64,000 bases of DNA from Orientallactaga sibirica (GCA_036365145.1 JAEOAD010000040.1:15041501-15105500), one strand, 5' to 3'; counted from the stretch's first letter, positions 20,873-31,640 are shown. Numbers and translations are program-made. Notes: generated from the sequence alone by a model not told the origin.

Positions 20873-21213
20873 TGTGACGGTTTGATTCAGGTGTCCCCCT
20901 AAACTTACATGTTCCCAAATGCTAGGTCCCCAGCTGGTGGCAATTTGGGAACTGGAGCCTCGTGTAGGTGATGTATTGTTGGGAGCGGGCTTATGGGTGT
21001 TAAAGCCAGCTTCCCCTTGCCAGTGTTTGGCACACTCTCCTGCTGCTCTTGTCCACCTGATGTTGGCCAGGAGGTGATGTCTGCTCATGCCCTCGTTTTC
21101 CCCTGCCATCATGGAGCTTCTCCTTGAGTCTATAAACCAAAATAAACCCTTTCCTCCTGTAAGCTCTTCTTGGTTGGGTGTTTTCTGCCAGCATAGCAAA
21201 GCTGACTGCAACA
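20873..21213 (+). mobile_element. MaLR-like solo LTR, young group
   Basis: 341 bp from TGTGACGGTTTGATTC to CTGACTGCAACA. GTACC (20868-20872) and GTATC (21214-21218) form a 5-bp TSD with one mismatch. Same subfamily as 18335-18680. Confidence 0.9.
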
Positions 21214-21272
21214 GTATCTGAAATGGAGTAAGAGGACATGATGCTGAAAGGTGTAATTAAAAGGAAGGCTTG

Positions 21273-21464
21273 TTGGGCTGGAGAGATGGCTTAGCAGTTA
21301 AGGCATTTGCCTGCAAAGCCAAAGGATCCCAGTTCGATTCTCCAGGTCCCATGTACAAGGGGGTGTATGCATTTGGAGTTCATTTGCAGTGGCTGGAGGC
21401 TCTGGTGCATCCATTCTCTCTCTCTCTCTCAAACAAACAAACAAATAAATAATATATATATTTT
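21273..21464 (+). mobile_element. DIP-like SINE, perfect 14-bp TSD
   Basis: Sense copy with a small body deletion ('cccatgtacaagggggtg'). AAAAGGAAGGCTTG flanks it at 21259-21272 and 21465-21478. The tail includes (AAAC)n. Confidence 0.93.
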
Positions 21465-21478
21465 AAAAGGAAGGCTTG

Positions 21479-21731
21479 GGCTGGACAGATGGCTCAGTGG
21501 TTAAGAGCGCTTGCTGCTGAAGCATGAGGGCCCTTTGTGCCAGAGACTGACAAGTTGGACTCCCTAAAACCCAAGTAAAAAGTTGGGTGTTGGGTGTGGC
21601 CACACGTCTTTAACCCCAGTCCTTGGGTGGGGTGAGTGGAGACCGGAGGGAATCCAGAGACCATGGAATTGCTGAGCTCACTGATTGACAGCAGCTCTGG
21701 GTTGAGGGAGAGACCTCATGTCAACAAACTG
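21479..21731 (+). mobile_element. B4-type SINE, part 1 (host of a nest)
   Basis: A B2/ID-like head ('gatggctcagtggttaag') is followed by a B1-like middle ('cgtctttaaccccagtcctt'). It breaks at 21731 and resumes at 22117 after two younger insertions. Confidence 0.75.
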
Positions 21732-21740
21732 TGCAGATGA

Positions 21741-21952
21741 GGGCTGGAGAGATGGCTTAGTGGTTAAGAGGCTTGCCTGAGCACAGGTTCCAGGTGTGAT
21801 TCCCCAGGACCCACATAAAGGCACATGCATCTGCTGTTCGTTTGCAGTAGCTAGAGGCCCTGGCGTGCCCATTCTCTCTCTCGCTCTCTGTCTCTCTTTC
21901 TGTCTTTCTACCTATCTGCTTCTATCTCTCTCTTAAATAAATAATAATAATA
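21741..21952 (+). mobile_element. DIP-like SINE inserted in B4
   Basis: Sense SINE with TGCAGATGA before it (21732-21740) and after the nest (22108-22116). Its tail was later hit by a B1. Confidence 0.92.
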
Positions 21953-22089
21953 TTTTTTTTTTGGTTTTTCGAGGCAGGGTCTCACTCTAATTCACTCTGT
22001 AGTCTCAGGGTGGCCTCGAACTCATGGCGATCCTCCTACCTCTGCCTCCTGAGTGCTGGGATGAAAGGTGTGCGCCACCACGCCCGGCT
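21953..22089 (-). mobile_element. B1 SINE inserted in the DIP tail
   Basis: Antisense B1 with a short deletion after 'ctcactctaattcactctg'. It is the youngest layer of the B4 > DIP > B1 nest. Confidence 0.92.
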
Positions 22090-22116
22090 TAAAATATTTT
22101 AAAAATATGCAGATGA

Positions 22117-22212
22117 CCAATAAGACGATACCTCATGTTCTACTCTGGCCATTGCTTGCAAGTGCACACACATCTGCATATACGTGTGCACATACCACAC
22201 CATACCCCACAA

Positions 22213-22240
<28 letters not shown>
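22117..22240 (+). mobile_element. B4-type SINE, part 2, with (CA)n end
   Basis: Continuation of 21479-21731, ending in a CA-rich run (22214-22240) as B4 elements often do. Confidence 0.7.
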
Positions 22241-22244
<4 letters not shown>

Positions 22245-23318
22245 CAAGGCTCACATTACAAAGGACTTCCATGTTCCATGCCACATCAATGGCTTTGAAC
22301 TCTGTCCCGAAGGCACTGGGGAATCCATGAAGTTGGAGGGAGACTTGGCCAGTCCATCTGTACTTTGGAAAGCTCGTTCCACAACCTTGCCTGGAGTTCT
22401 GAGAATTGATAACTCATCCAGGTAAATAATGGGGATCAGAGGAAGGAGGATTGGTGTGGTGTGTGGTCAACCTCTCTCCTCGCCTCCGATACAGACACGA
22501 TCACTTCTGAACACTTGCGTCATCTGTTGATATAACTAAGGTCTTCGTTTACATTAGCCCAGCAAAACTGGATGGGCAGAGCTCTTTGAAAACAAAATGT
22601 TTATTACTAATCTATACAACGACTCCAGTGGTTGATGCATGAACACATTACTCACCTCATTAACACACTTCCGGGGGGAATCCACATCTTTCCGATGATT
22701 TGGACAGTCTTGTCTATCGCTAGTTCCTTGAAACACACTGTAGCCCTTTTGATTTGCTTTTCAACTTTTAAAACAAACCAGTTTCATCTGTCATGGGGTA
22801 GCAGAGGTGGCAGTTGGAGACAGAACCTCAGATTAACTTGAAGTGTTGACACGGTGTTATCACAGAGCCAAGACGTATAGCCAATAGCCTCGTCCATGGC
22901 TGGACAAGCGAGCCCACACAGATAAAGCCACTGGACCAAGGATCTGAAAGTAGCTGGTGGAGGCAGAGCTCAACTCAAACTCCCAGAACTCCTTCTATAC
23001 TGGGCTCCCTGCCAGGGTATCCGGAGCTCATATGAAGCTGCCATTTTTTCAGAAGTAATGCTCAGGTGGTGAGAGCCCATCTCTCATGGACTCAGGCACA
23101 AGAGAGAGATTGTTGGTGACAGAAATGCTTTATGTGGGGTGGGGACCAGTTTCAGGCAGGGGTCTGTCTCAGCTTCTGTGTGATCATCACAACTCAGGCA
23201 TTTCTGTTTTCTTGGAGTGCTTCCTGGACCAATTTCCTTTAGGCATATTCTATGTGTGATAGTTTAAGATACCGACCTGCAGTCCCAGGCTCACAACCTC
23301 ATCCTCCTATCTCCTTGT
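22241..23318. other. Repeat-poor interval
   Basis: About 1.1 kb. 22940-23015 looks like a MIR core. Frames on opposite strands overlap at 22554-22841 without any domain. Confidence 0.4.
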
Positions 23319-23334
23319 AAAAAGAATGTATTTT

Positions 23335-23546
23335 GGGGCTGGGGAAATGGCTTAGCGGTTAAGGCATTTGCTTGTGAAGCCTAAGGACCCCAGTTCGATT
23401 CCCCAGGACCCACGTAATCCAGATGCACAAGGGGGCGCATGCATCTGGAGTTCATTTGCAGTGGCTGGAGGCCCTAGCGTGCCCATTTTCGCGCTCTCTC
23501 TGTCTCTTCCTCTCGCTCTCAAATAAATAAACAAAAATATTTTTTA
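23335..23546 (+). mobile_element. DIP-like SINE, perfect 16-bp TSD
   Basis: Sense copy between AAAAAGAATGTATTTT at 23319-23334 and 23547-23562. Confidence 0.93.
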
Positions 23547-23562
23547 AAAAAGAATGTATTTT

Positions 23563-23798
23563 GGGCTGGAAGGATGGCTTAGTAGTGAAGGCGTCTGCCT
23601 GCAATGCCTAAGAATGTCTGTTGGAATCTCCAGGTTCCATGTTTAGCCAGATGCAAAAGTGAGGCAAGCGCACAATGTCGCACAAGTGCACAAGGGTGTG
23701 CATGCGTCTGGAGTTGGTTCAGTGCAGCTGAGAAGCCCTGGCATGCCCATTCTCTCTCTGCCTCTTACTCTCTGTCTCTCAAAATTAAAAAAAAAAAA
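23563..23798 (+). mobile_element. DIP-like SINE, long variant, at the same target
   Basis: Sense long-variant copy starting directly after the right TSD of the previous SINE. A third 'aatgtattt' follows its tail, so two SINEs used the same target word. Confidence 0.92.
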
Positions 23799-23989
23799 TG
23801 TATTTCTTTCTCAACAGTTCAAGTCCAGGAATTGAATTGTATTGGTTGAGTTTAAGGTCACGTGTCCATTCACGAACCAATCAGTGAGGATGAGGTGAAT
23901 GGACTTCTCTGATTAGTTAAGTCTTGCCAATCACTAATATGTGTACATGAGTGTAAAAGATGGATATAGAGTCTCCATCAATAAATTAC
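23799..23989. other. Short repeat-poor interval
   Basis: Nothing recognised. Confidence 0.35.
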
Positions 23990-24165
23990 ATACTTCTCTG
24001 CTGCTTAGCAGTGGGCATGCATTCAGTGAAACGCCTCATTAGACAATTTCATTACTGTGCAAACATCACAAGACTGTTACTATGCAAACTAAGATGGCTA
24101 CAATATCCTCAGGAAATAATTGTCTATGAGATCAACATCCTATATGCAGTTCATAATTGACAAAA
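23990..24165 (+). mobile_element. Tigger-like DNA transposon remnant
   Basis: 'tctgctgcttagcagtgggc', 'gaaacgcctcattagacaat' and 'actgtgcaaacatcacaag' follow the end of a mammalian Tigger-type non-autonomous element as I recall it. Only one end plus an internal piece is left. Confidence 0.55.
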
Positions 24166-24172
24166 ATCCTAG

Positions 24173-24405
24173 GGCTGAAGAGATGGCTTAGCAGTTAAGG
24201 TGTTTGCCTGTGAACCCTAAGAACCCGGGGTTCAACTCCCTAAAACCCCCATAAGCCAGATGCACAAGGTGGAGCATGTGTCTGGAGTTGGTTTGCAGTG
24301 GCTGGCTAGAGGCACTGGTGTGCCTATATTCTCTCTTTCTCTCACTCTCTTTGCCTCTTTCTCTCAAATAAATAAATAAATAAATAAATAAATATCAAAA
24401 AACTC
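24173..24405 (+). mobile_element. DIP-like SINE
   Basis: Sense copy with a (AAAT)n tail at 24366-24392. First of three SINEs in a row. Confidence 0.92.
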
Positions 24406-24411
24406 TATTAG

Positions 24412-24618
24412 GGTGCTAGAGAGATGGCTTAGCAGTTAAGGTGCATGCCTGCAAAGCCTAAGGACCCAGGTTTGATTCTGCAGGTCCCATGTAATCCAGA
24501 TGCACATGGTGGAGCATGTGTCTGGAGTTCGTTTGCAGTGGTTAGAGGCCCTGGCATGCCCATTCTCACTCTCTTTCTCTCTCTCTTTCTCCATCTCTAA
24601 TAAATAAAAATAAATTTT
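24412..24618 (+). mobile_element. DIP-like SINE
   Basis: Sense, second in the row. Its tail leads directly into a B1. Confidence 0.92.
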
Positions 24619-24790
24619 TAGCCGGGCGTGGTGGCATATGCTTTAATCCCACCACTTGGGAGGCAGAGGTAGGAGGATCACTGTGAGTTTGAGACCACCC
24701 TGAGACTACACAGTGAATTCCAGGTCAGCCTGAACTAGAGTGAGACCCTACCTTGAAAACCCAAATAAATAAATAAAAATAAAAACAAAA
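24619..24790 (+). mobile_element. B1 SINE in a DIP tail
   Basis: Sense B1 starting 'gccgggcgtggtggcatatg' with an (AAAT)n tail. Confidence 0.92.
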
Positions 24791-24835
24791 AAATTTTAAA
24801 GTTATTTAAAAATTATATTATGAAGAGAAGACTAG

Positions 24836-25056
24836 TCAGAAAGAAGAAGGGACTCAGTAGAGAGGGGGATTTGGGAGGAAGAAAAAGAGGGTGGTGCGGG
24901 CTGGAGAGATGGCTTAGTAGTTAAGGCGCATGCCTGCAAAGCCAAAGGATCCAGGCTTGATTCTCCAGGACCCATGTAAACCAGATGTACAAGGAGGTGA
25001 ATGCATCTGGAGTTTGTTTGCAGTGGCTGGAGGCTCTGGTGCCCCCATTCTCTCCT

Positions 25057-25093
<37 letters not shown>

Positions 25094-25205
25094 GCCTCTT
25101 TCTCTCAAATAAATAAAATATATTTCCAAAAAATTAACAAAAAAGAGGGTGTTGGGAGGGGATTATGATAATGTTATATTATTTATATTTTTGGAAGTTG
25201 TCAAC
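24836..25205 (+). mobile_element. L1 3'-UTR tail split by a SINE (probable)
   Basis: 'agaagactagtcagaaagaa' and 'gggattatgataatgttata' with 'tttggaagttgtcaaccaaa' follow the G/A-rich 3' end of the rodent L1 also seen at 32705-33025. The SINE at 24899-25140 interrupts it. Confidence 0.55.
24899..25140 (+). mobile_element. DIP-like SINE inserted in an L1 tail
   Basis: Sense copy with a long CT tract. 'aaagagggtg' occurs on both sides. Confidence 0.92.
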
Positions 25206-25404
25206 CAAAAAAGGTCTAACAGTGCTATTATGTAGCACATAAGTGCATTGGAAGACTGACTGCAGCCAATTGTCCAAAAGCAGGAGAAACCATCAAAGTT
25301 CCGTCAATCCAAGAAAATCAACTCAAGGCAGGTGCAGTCCAGAGACACCACAAGCTTTGTACTGAGTCCGGATGGTGGATTTCTACCACTGGTGAGGTTT
25401 TCCT

Positions 25405-25480
25405 CCTACATAGTGATCCCAGGTCAGCCTGAGCTAGAGGGAGACCCTACCTTGAAAAGCAAACAAAACAAAACAAACAA
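25405..25480 (+). mobile_element. B1 SINE, 5'-truncated
   Basis: Only the 3' half remains ('ccaggtcagcctgagctaga', 'gaccctaccttgaaaag'). Confidence 0.8.
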
Positions 25481-25489
25481 GAAAGACAA

Positions 25490-25708
25490 GGGCTGGAGAG
25501 ATGGCTTAGTGGCTAAGGCACTTGCCTGTGAAGCCTAAGGACCCAGGTTCAATCCCCAGGACCCACGTAAGCCAGATGCACAATGTGACACATCCATCTG
25601 GAGTTCATTTGCAGTGGCTACAGTCCCTGGTGTACCCAGTCTCTCTCTCTCTCTCTCTCTGCCTCTTTTTTTTTTTGTCAAATAAATAAAAGTAATGCAA
25701 TTTTTAAA
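25490..25708 (+). mobile_element. DIP-like SINE
   Basis: Sense copy. 'aagaaagac' flanks both ends. A T-run interrupts the CT tract at 25667-25677. Confidence 0.92.
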
Positions 25709-26430
25709 AAGAAAGACTGAGAATGGTAGCCTGCTTAGTTTAAAGGGCATTTTCTACACATCTTTCTTTTCCCCCTTTGGGGAAGAAGGCCGAATAAAAG
25801 TGCTCATTTCCTCTGAGCAGAGTTCCCCAGCTTCCTTGGTGGGGCTCATGCCTTGAGAGAGCCTGAGGCAAGGGTGAGCAAGCCTGGCCCCAAACTGGAG
25901 AGTTTTCATCTTTAGGCCAGACGAGATATCTCCGGGCTGCTGTTCAGGCTCGTTTACCATCTTCATGCGAAGGAAATTGCACACAATTCCCACTGCCTTT
26001 AGAAGTCTGTTTCTTGAATCCTCCGCTGTCTTTGCACAGATCCCAATCAGCTTTTCTGGAGGAAGAAAATCGGAAGGAAAGACAAGTGGAACTCACTGGG
26101 CCCCATGGGTCTCCTGATCCTATCTGGTGTAAGCTCTAAGTCAGCTGCGCATATTGTTTTCCGCATTCTACACCTCGTGATAAAACTCCCTGTTGGCATC
26201 TCTCAGCTTTCCAGGGGAAGATGTTCTGTGTCCAGCTGAGATCTTTCATGTCTAACTGGTGGTGCCTATGTTTATTTAGATTTCGTCAGACTGAATCCAC
26301 TTCAGAAAACACATATTAGGTCCCTGCCCCTACTGAGAGATCCACTCCCTCTGAGGTCCACTCCAGGGTTTCCAAGGAACTCAGGAGATGTGAACCAGAG
26401 ACCTTGGACTAATAATTTCAAAACCAAACA
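25709..26430. other. Repeat-poor interval
   Basis: No repeat recognised. A 79-codon minus frame (25754-25993) has no recognisable domain. Modest candidate for conserved non-coding DNA. Confidence 0.4.
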
Positions 26431-26624
26431 GGGCTGGAGAGATGGCTCAGCGGTTAAGGTACTTGCCTGCAAAGCCTAAGAATCCAGTACTCACAGATGC
26501 ACAAGGTTGGCACATGAATCTGGAGTTTGTTTGCAGTGTCTAGAGGCCCTGGTGTGCCCATTCTCTCCTCTCTCTCCCTCTCTCTCAAATAAATAAATAA
26601 AATGAAAAGTAATAATAAAAAAAA
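26431..26624 (+). mobile_element. DIP-like SINE with internal deletion
   Basis: Sense copy that lost about 25 bp around the B box ('aagaatccagtactcaca'). Confidence 0.9.
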
Positions 26625-26733
26625 GAACTAAGGTTCAGGTATATACAGTGTTGATATATTTTCCAAAGACCCCAGCTCCTCCCAACCCCTCCTCCAACCT
26701 CACTCTTATCACACTTGGTTTCATTTCTTTTTG

Positions 26734-26980
26734 AAAAAATTTTTTGTTTATTATTTATTTATTTATTTGAGAGTGACAGACAGAGAGAGAAAGAGGCAGG
26801 TAGAGAGAGAGAGAGAGAGAGAATGGGTGCACCAGGACCTCCAGCCACTGCAAACGAACCCCAGATGCATGTGCCACTTTGTGCATCTGGCTTATGTGGG
26901 TCCTGGGGAATTGAGCCTCAAACTGGGGTCCTTAGGCTTCACAGGCAAGTGCTTTAACATCTAAGCCATCTCTCCAGGCC
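26734..26980 (-). mobile_element. DIP-like SINE, 13-bp TSD
   Basis: Antisense copy between two copies of TCATTTCTTTTTG. It has a small duplication in the B-box region ('gagcctcaaactgggg'). Confidence 0.93.
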
Positions 26981-26994
26981 CTCATTTCTTTTTG

Positions 26995-28688
26995 TTTCAT
27001 TTTTTTTTCAGCCCGGACCCTCCACCGCTGTGCTTGTGGCTCATCTGGATGGAATGGCAGCACCAGCTTCTTCCACCTGATGGATAATTTCCTGCATTGC
27101 ATATTGCAAGACAATGTGGTGACTGGTCCTTCTTACTGAGCCAAACCCTTTCAGAATTCTTCAGTCCTTCACAAGGGGATGCAGCTCAGGAGCTGTAGTG
27201 ACTCGGAGGATGGATGGTCCTTTGGTCTGGTCCCCACCCCACCCCACCCCCATACTCAGACACACACACACACACACACACACACATGCACACACGTTAG
27301 TTTCTAAGTATACATTTTGGGCTTTGCTCGGAATTACTAGGTCTTACTGAATTCAGAAGTCAAGGACGAGACTTCCTGGCCATCCCCTTGGCAGGAGACA
27401 TTCTCTGTGTCTGCAGTCAGGTCAGAGTTGATGCCCTTTACTTCCCCGTCTGTTTATAATAAGACCTCACTGAGCCCCACCACACTGGATAAGCCCAGTT
27501 TATGGAGTGCTCAGAAATTCTCCAAGGACGTTTATTCCTCCCACCCAAGGCTCCTCATAGCTAGCAGACCTGCAGGAAGGAACGCAGAAAATCTGCATCA
27601 TGGGGTGGACAGTGCCTTCCAACATCTAAAAGTCAGGTTTGTAAGGGAGCAGCTCCTCTCTAGCTCCCCCACATGTACTGGAATCTTTGACGCTCATTAT
27701 AAACAGTGCTTTTCTCTACCTTGGAAAAAGTCAGACACATTTTAGGAGTGGGATCAAGGGGCATCAAAATTCCATAAAAAAGACTTCTAGGAATGATTTA
27801 TAGGCTTTTTTTTTTTTTTTTTGGATTGTGGTGATGGTTTGTTTCATTGGTATATCATATCTCAAAAGTTATTGAAGTGACACTTTCAATATGTGCATTT
27901 GATTACAAGTCAATTCCACCTCACTAAAGGTGTTAAAACAAAAGCCTATATGCAACATTCTCACTTTCTAATGTAAGAGTCTCCTCAGATTTCATTATTT
28001 TGCCTACTTCCAATACCCAAGACTCTGTAGCCAGTCTCTGCTTGGGAGAAAAGATGGAAGGGTATTTTCATTGGGAAGGGAGAAAACTGCATCAGGAGTT
28101 ATTTAAGACAGACAAGGCCCTGTGGATTACACAGCTGTGTGACTCTCTTAAAGGGCTTCTGCAGTTTTAAGGCTTAGCTTGGTTGCCACCTTAATGACTA
28201 TCAGATGGTTCACTTGTCACCAGTTCTTGTGGCCTGTGATTGAGGTAATATTTATTGGTGAATCTTAAGGCTAAAATTTCAAACAAGTTTCCATGCATTG
28301 AAATGGGAATTCTGAGCAGTGGGGGGAGGAGCAGCTGTCATTTAAATGGAGAAAGACTGCCTTTTCTTTTTCTCCACTGAGGGCACACTTTCGCCTAATT
28401 TTTTGGAAATCAGACATTAAAACTCGTCATGAATAGGACAGTGACTGAATGTGGAAGAATTACCCTGGGCTCTGTGGGCTTGGGGAAAGGAGGTTACCAG
28501 CAGGAGTTAGGGTCCCTTTGGGTCTTTATTCTTTCTCTATGAAAATGGCCCAGGAATGGAGCAGGAGCCTTATCATGGCTAGACTTGCTTGTAACATGCT
28601 TGATACTGTGTGTGCACAGATATATATGTGTGTACATATATAATATGTAAGAAATATATGTAATATATTATTCTTATCTTAATATCCC
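26995..28688. other. Long repeat-poor block with a 112-codon frame
   Basis: 1.7 kb without SINEs. It contains C-rich (CCCCA)n and (AC)n at 27235-27287, a poly-T at 27807-27823, and an AT/TG-rich patch at 28618-28672. The frame 27407-27745 (plus) starts near a Met and has a mixed composition, but I recognise no domain or splice signals. 28080-28440 looks like a conserved non-coding element. Confidence 0.4.
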
Positions 28689-28909
28689 ATACTGGAGAGA
28701 TTGCTTAGTGGTTAAGGCATTTGCCTGTAAAGTCAAAGGACCCAGGTTTGATTCCCCAGGACCCACGTAAGCCAGATGCCCAAGGTGGTACATGTGTCTG
28801 GAGTTCCTTGACAGTGGCTGAAGGCCCTGGTGTGCCCATTCTCTCTCTCTCTCTCTCTCAAATAAATAAAATAAATAATTAATTAATTAAAAAATTAAAT
28901 AAATATTAA
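28689..28909 (+). mobile_element. DIP-like SINE
   Basis: Sense copy with an AATTAATT-type tail. Confidence 0.92.
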
Positions 28910-29283
28910 ATCAGTCAGGCATGGTGAAGCATCCTGGCTGTATGAAGAAGTCATGGAAAACCATCCCGGATCCCCGATCATGGTCAGCCTGTTTACCAAA
29001 CTGTCCAGTGACTTTGACCAAACACCTCATTTTTTTCTTGCCTGATAAATGGCCACACTAACGCCCCACGTGCCTGGTTCCTAATGGTGGCAAACTTGAG
29101 ATAGGTATTTTGAGGATAAAATGAGGTATCAGAAACTAAAGAGCTCTGGAAAGAGTAATCAACATACTCGGGGAAAATGGTTTATTCAGTTGACAAACAT
29201 TTCCCAGTGCCTACCAGGTGCGAGGAGCAGGACATGAACTTACAGCTGCTCAAGGCTGCTCCCTGAGGAAAGGAATTCAGAAG
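28910..29283. other. Interval with MIR and L2-like fragments
   Basis: 29090-29165 resembles a MIR part. 29175-29265 ('ggtttattcagttgacaaac', then 'cctaccaggtgcgaggag') resembles the common L2 3' motif. No gene. Confidence 0.5.
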
Positions 29284-29497
29284 GGAGAGCTGGCCAGATG
29301 GCTTACAGGTTACAAGGCTCAGTTACGACGTTTGCCTGCCAAAGGCTATTGACAAGAGTTCGATTCTCTAAAGCTACATAAAGCCAGATGCAAAAGTGCC
29401 ACATGGATCTGGAGTTCATTTGTAGTGGCTGAGGCCCTGATGTGCCTATTCTCTTTCTCTCTTCTCTCTGTCTTTTCTTGCAAATACATAATTTTTA
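29284..29497 (+). mobile_element. DIP-like SINE, diverged
   Basis: Sense copy with an expanded head ('tacaaggctcagttacgacg') that still has 'gagttcgattctc'. Confidence 0.85.
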
Positions 29498-29720
29498 AAA
29501 AAGTATTTTATTTTTATTTATTTGAGACAGATATACAGAAATAGGCAGGTAGAGAGAGAGAGAGAAAATGGCATGCCAGGGCTTTCAGCCACTGCAAACG
29601 AACTCCAGATGCGTGAGCCCCCTTGTGCATCTGGCTTATGTGGGTCCTGGGAAGTCGAACCTTGGGTCCTTTGGCTTTGTAGGCAAGTGCCTTAACCTCT
29701 AAGCCACCTCTCCAGTCCCC
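29498..29720 (-). mobile_element. DIP-like SINE, tail to tail with its neighbour
   Basis: Antisense copy meeting the previous sense SINE at their A/T-rich tails, which makes an inverted pair of about 210-bp arms. Confidence 0.92.
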
Positions 29721-29754
29721 CCCCTTTTTTAAAAAAGAAAATTCAGAAGAGAGC

Positions 29755-30095
29755 CCCCCAGGAGCTGGTAAGAAACTGGGGAAGTGATAAGTACAGAAAA
29801 AGTGCTTGCCACCGAAGCTGGACGACCCAAATTTGATCTCTAGACCCCATGTAGAAACCTGCATGGGGCTTCTATAATCCCAGCACACTTATGCTAAAGA
29901 TGAGATGGGAGGCAGAAACCAGAGAATTTTCTGGAAGCTTGTGATGGATGTGACAAAGATCAGCAGAGTGGACAGGTGAGGACCAACCCAAAAGTTGTCC
30001 TCTGACCTCCCTACATATGCTGTGGCATGTTCACACTGACATTCACACATATGCACACATGAACAAGTGCACACACCAATAAATAATAATAATAA
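29755..30095 (+). mobile_element. B4-type SINE
   Basis: The order is an ID-like head ('gtgcttgccaccgaagctgg'), 'cttctataatcccagcaca', 'gtcctctgacctccctacat', and a CA-rich end with (AAT)n. The frame 29889-30074 (minus) is part of it. Confidence 0.7.
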
Positions 30096-30114
30096 ATTAA
30101 AAGATGGGAGAAAT

Positions 30115-30233
30115 GAGCCAGGCAGGGTGGCTCTTGATTATAATTCCAGCACTGTGGAAGTAGAAGCAGGAGGGTCAGGAGTTCAAGGCCAACCTGGGCT
30201 ACGTAGCTAGACCCTGTCTCAAAAAACCAAGTG
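30115..30233 (+). mobile_element. Old B1, sense
   Basis: 'gccaggcagggtggctcttg' and 'ggccaacctgggctacgtag', with a short A-tail. It lacks the young body. Confidence 0.8.
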
Positions 30234-30235
30234 CG

Positions 30236-30453
30236 GGGCTGGAGAGATGGCTTAGGTGTTAAGGCGTTTGCCTGTGAAACCTATGGACCCCAGTTTGATT
30301 CTCCAGGTCCCACATAAGCCAGATGCACATGGTAGTGCATGCGTCTGGAGTTTGTTTGCAGTGGCTAGAGGTCCTGGTGTGACCATTCTCATTCTCTCTC
30401 TCTCAAATAACTAATTAAATAAATAATAAAATCTTAAAAAAAAAAAAAAAAAC
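30236..30453 (+). mobile_element. DIP-like SINE
   Basis: Sense copy with a poly-A of 17 at its end, which received the following B1. Confidence 0.92.
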
Positions 30454-30606
30454 AAGCTGGGTGTACCATGCCTTTAATCCCAGCACTCAGGAGGCAGAGG
30501 TAGGAGGATGGCTGTGAGTTTGAGGTCACTCTGAGAATACAGAATGAATTTCAGGTCAGCCTGAGCTAGAGTGAGACCCTACCTCAAAAAAGAAACAAAC
30601 AAAAAG
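30453..30606 (+). mobile_element. B1 SINE in a DIP tail
   Basis: Sense B1 from 'aagctgggtgtaccatgcc'. Same DIP+B1 order as at 14826-15190 and 24412-24790. Confidence 0.9.
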
Positions 30607-30634
30607 ATAAAGAAAGAAAAGAAAAGAAAGACAA

Positions 30635-30717
30635 GGGCTGTAGAGATGGCTTAATGGCTTAGCGGTTAAGGTACTTGCCTGTGAAGCCTAAAGACCGAGG
30701 TTCAAAAGAAAAAAAAA
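30635..30717 (+). mobile_element. DIP-like head-only element with A-tail
   Basis: Only the tRNA-like head is present (a duplicated 'atggcttaatggcttagcgg', then 'aagaccgaggttca'), followed directly by A-rich sequence. The body is missing. Confidence 0.75.
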
Positions 30718-30732
30718 GTGTGAGGGAAAACC

Positions 30733-30815
30733 AAGAGCTAGGGATGTAGCTTATTGGACCAGTGCTCATCTCGATGCATAAGGCCCTGGGTTTGCTCCTC
30801 AGCCCTGCAGGCAGT
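30733..30815 (+). mobile_element. ID-type SINE fragment
   Basis: 'agctagggatgtagcttatt' with 'ccctgggtttgctcctcag' follows the rodent ID consensus. Confidence 0.7.
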
Positions 30816-31311
30816 CTTGTTTATGTGGAAAATGGGAAAAGACCAAGCTCCATTTCTTCCTGTTTCTGCAAACTCACCTGAGCCTTTACAGTGGGACCAC
30901 ACCGGAGCTCATGCCATCGATTCGTCAAGGCAGCACCCGTTGAATTAAGTTGGCATTCCCACCTATTGCATCCATGGCTGTGACTTCATGCAAACTGCAA
31001 CCCAAGAACCAAAACTCTTTTTTGAAAGGATCTGCAACAATTGCCAGGAAATTTGGAATTTGGGCCACTTTCTACCTTAGCCTCAGGCCCCACTTTACTG
31101 CACAGCCTCCCTGAGTTCTTAAGGGTACTAGGTTACAGGTAGGGGGCCAAGCTGTTGATCTGGGGTTCTGGTCACATCCAGAAACATCTATTTTCTCAAA
31201 TTTTGCTTTTTTTTTTCTTGCTGTTTTCTTACATTTTTCATGAAAACCAGATCTTTCTGGTAACAGAACTGGGTGGTCATACTTTTGTTCAAGGAATTTA
31301 ATGGAGGCTAC
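30816..31311. other. Repeat-poor interval
   Basis: No gene or repeat recognised. Confidence 0.4.
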
Positions 31312-31490
31312 CTCTCTATTTGCAAGAAGAGAGAGAGGGAGGGAAAGAGAGAGAAATAGACAGAGAATGAATGGGCATACCAGGGCCTCCTACCACTGCA
31401 AATGAACTCCAGATGAATGTGCCACTTTGCGCATCTGGCTTTACATGGGTCCTGGGGACTCGAACCCAGGCCGTCAGACTTTGCAAGCAA
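31312..31490 (-). mobile_element. DIP-like SINE, head truncated
   Basis: Antisense copy ending at 'actttgcaagcaagg'. The last 30 bp or so of the head are absent. Confidence 0.88.
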
Positions 31491-31640
31491 GGGGTCATCG
31501 TAAACAATAAAGGTTCTGCTATAACAGGACCAGCTGCAAAGGAGTGTGCAGACTTGTGGCCCAGGATTGCATCCAATGTAGGCAGCATTGCATGACCCTC
31601 CAGTGTGTTTGTGAAATATACCCATTAAAAAGTATTTGCT

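Noticed and set aside
26715..26964. Recurrent protein-like motif 'ANELQMHVPPCASGL' in many frames across the window
   Set aside because: It is the antisense DIP SINE body translated. It appears wherever that SINE does and is not a gene family.
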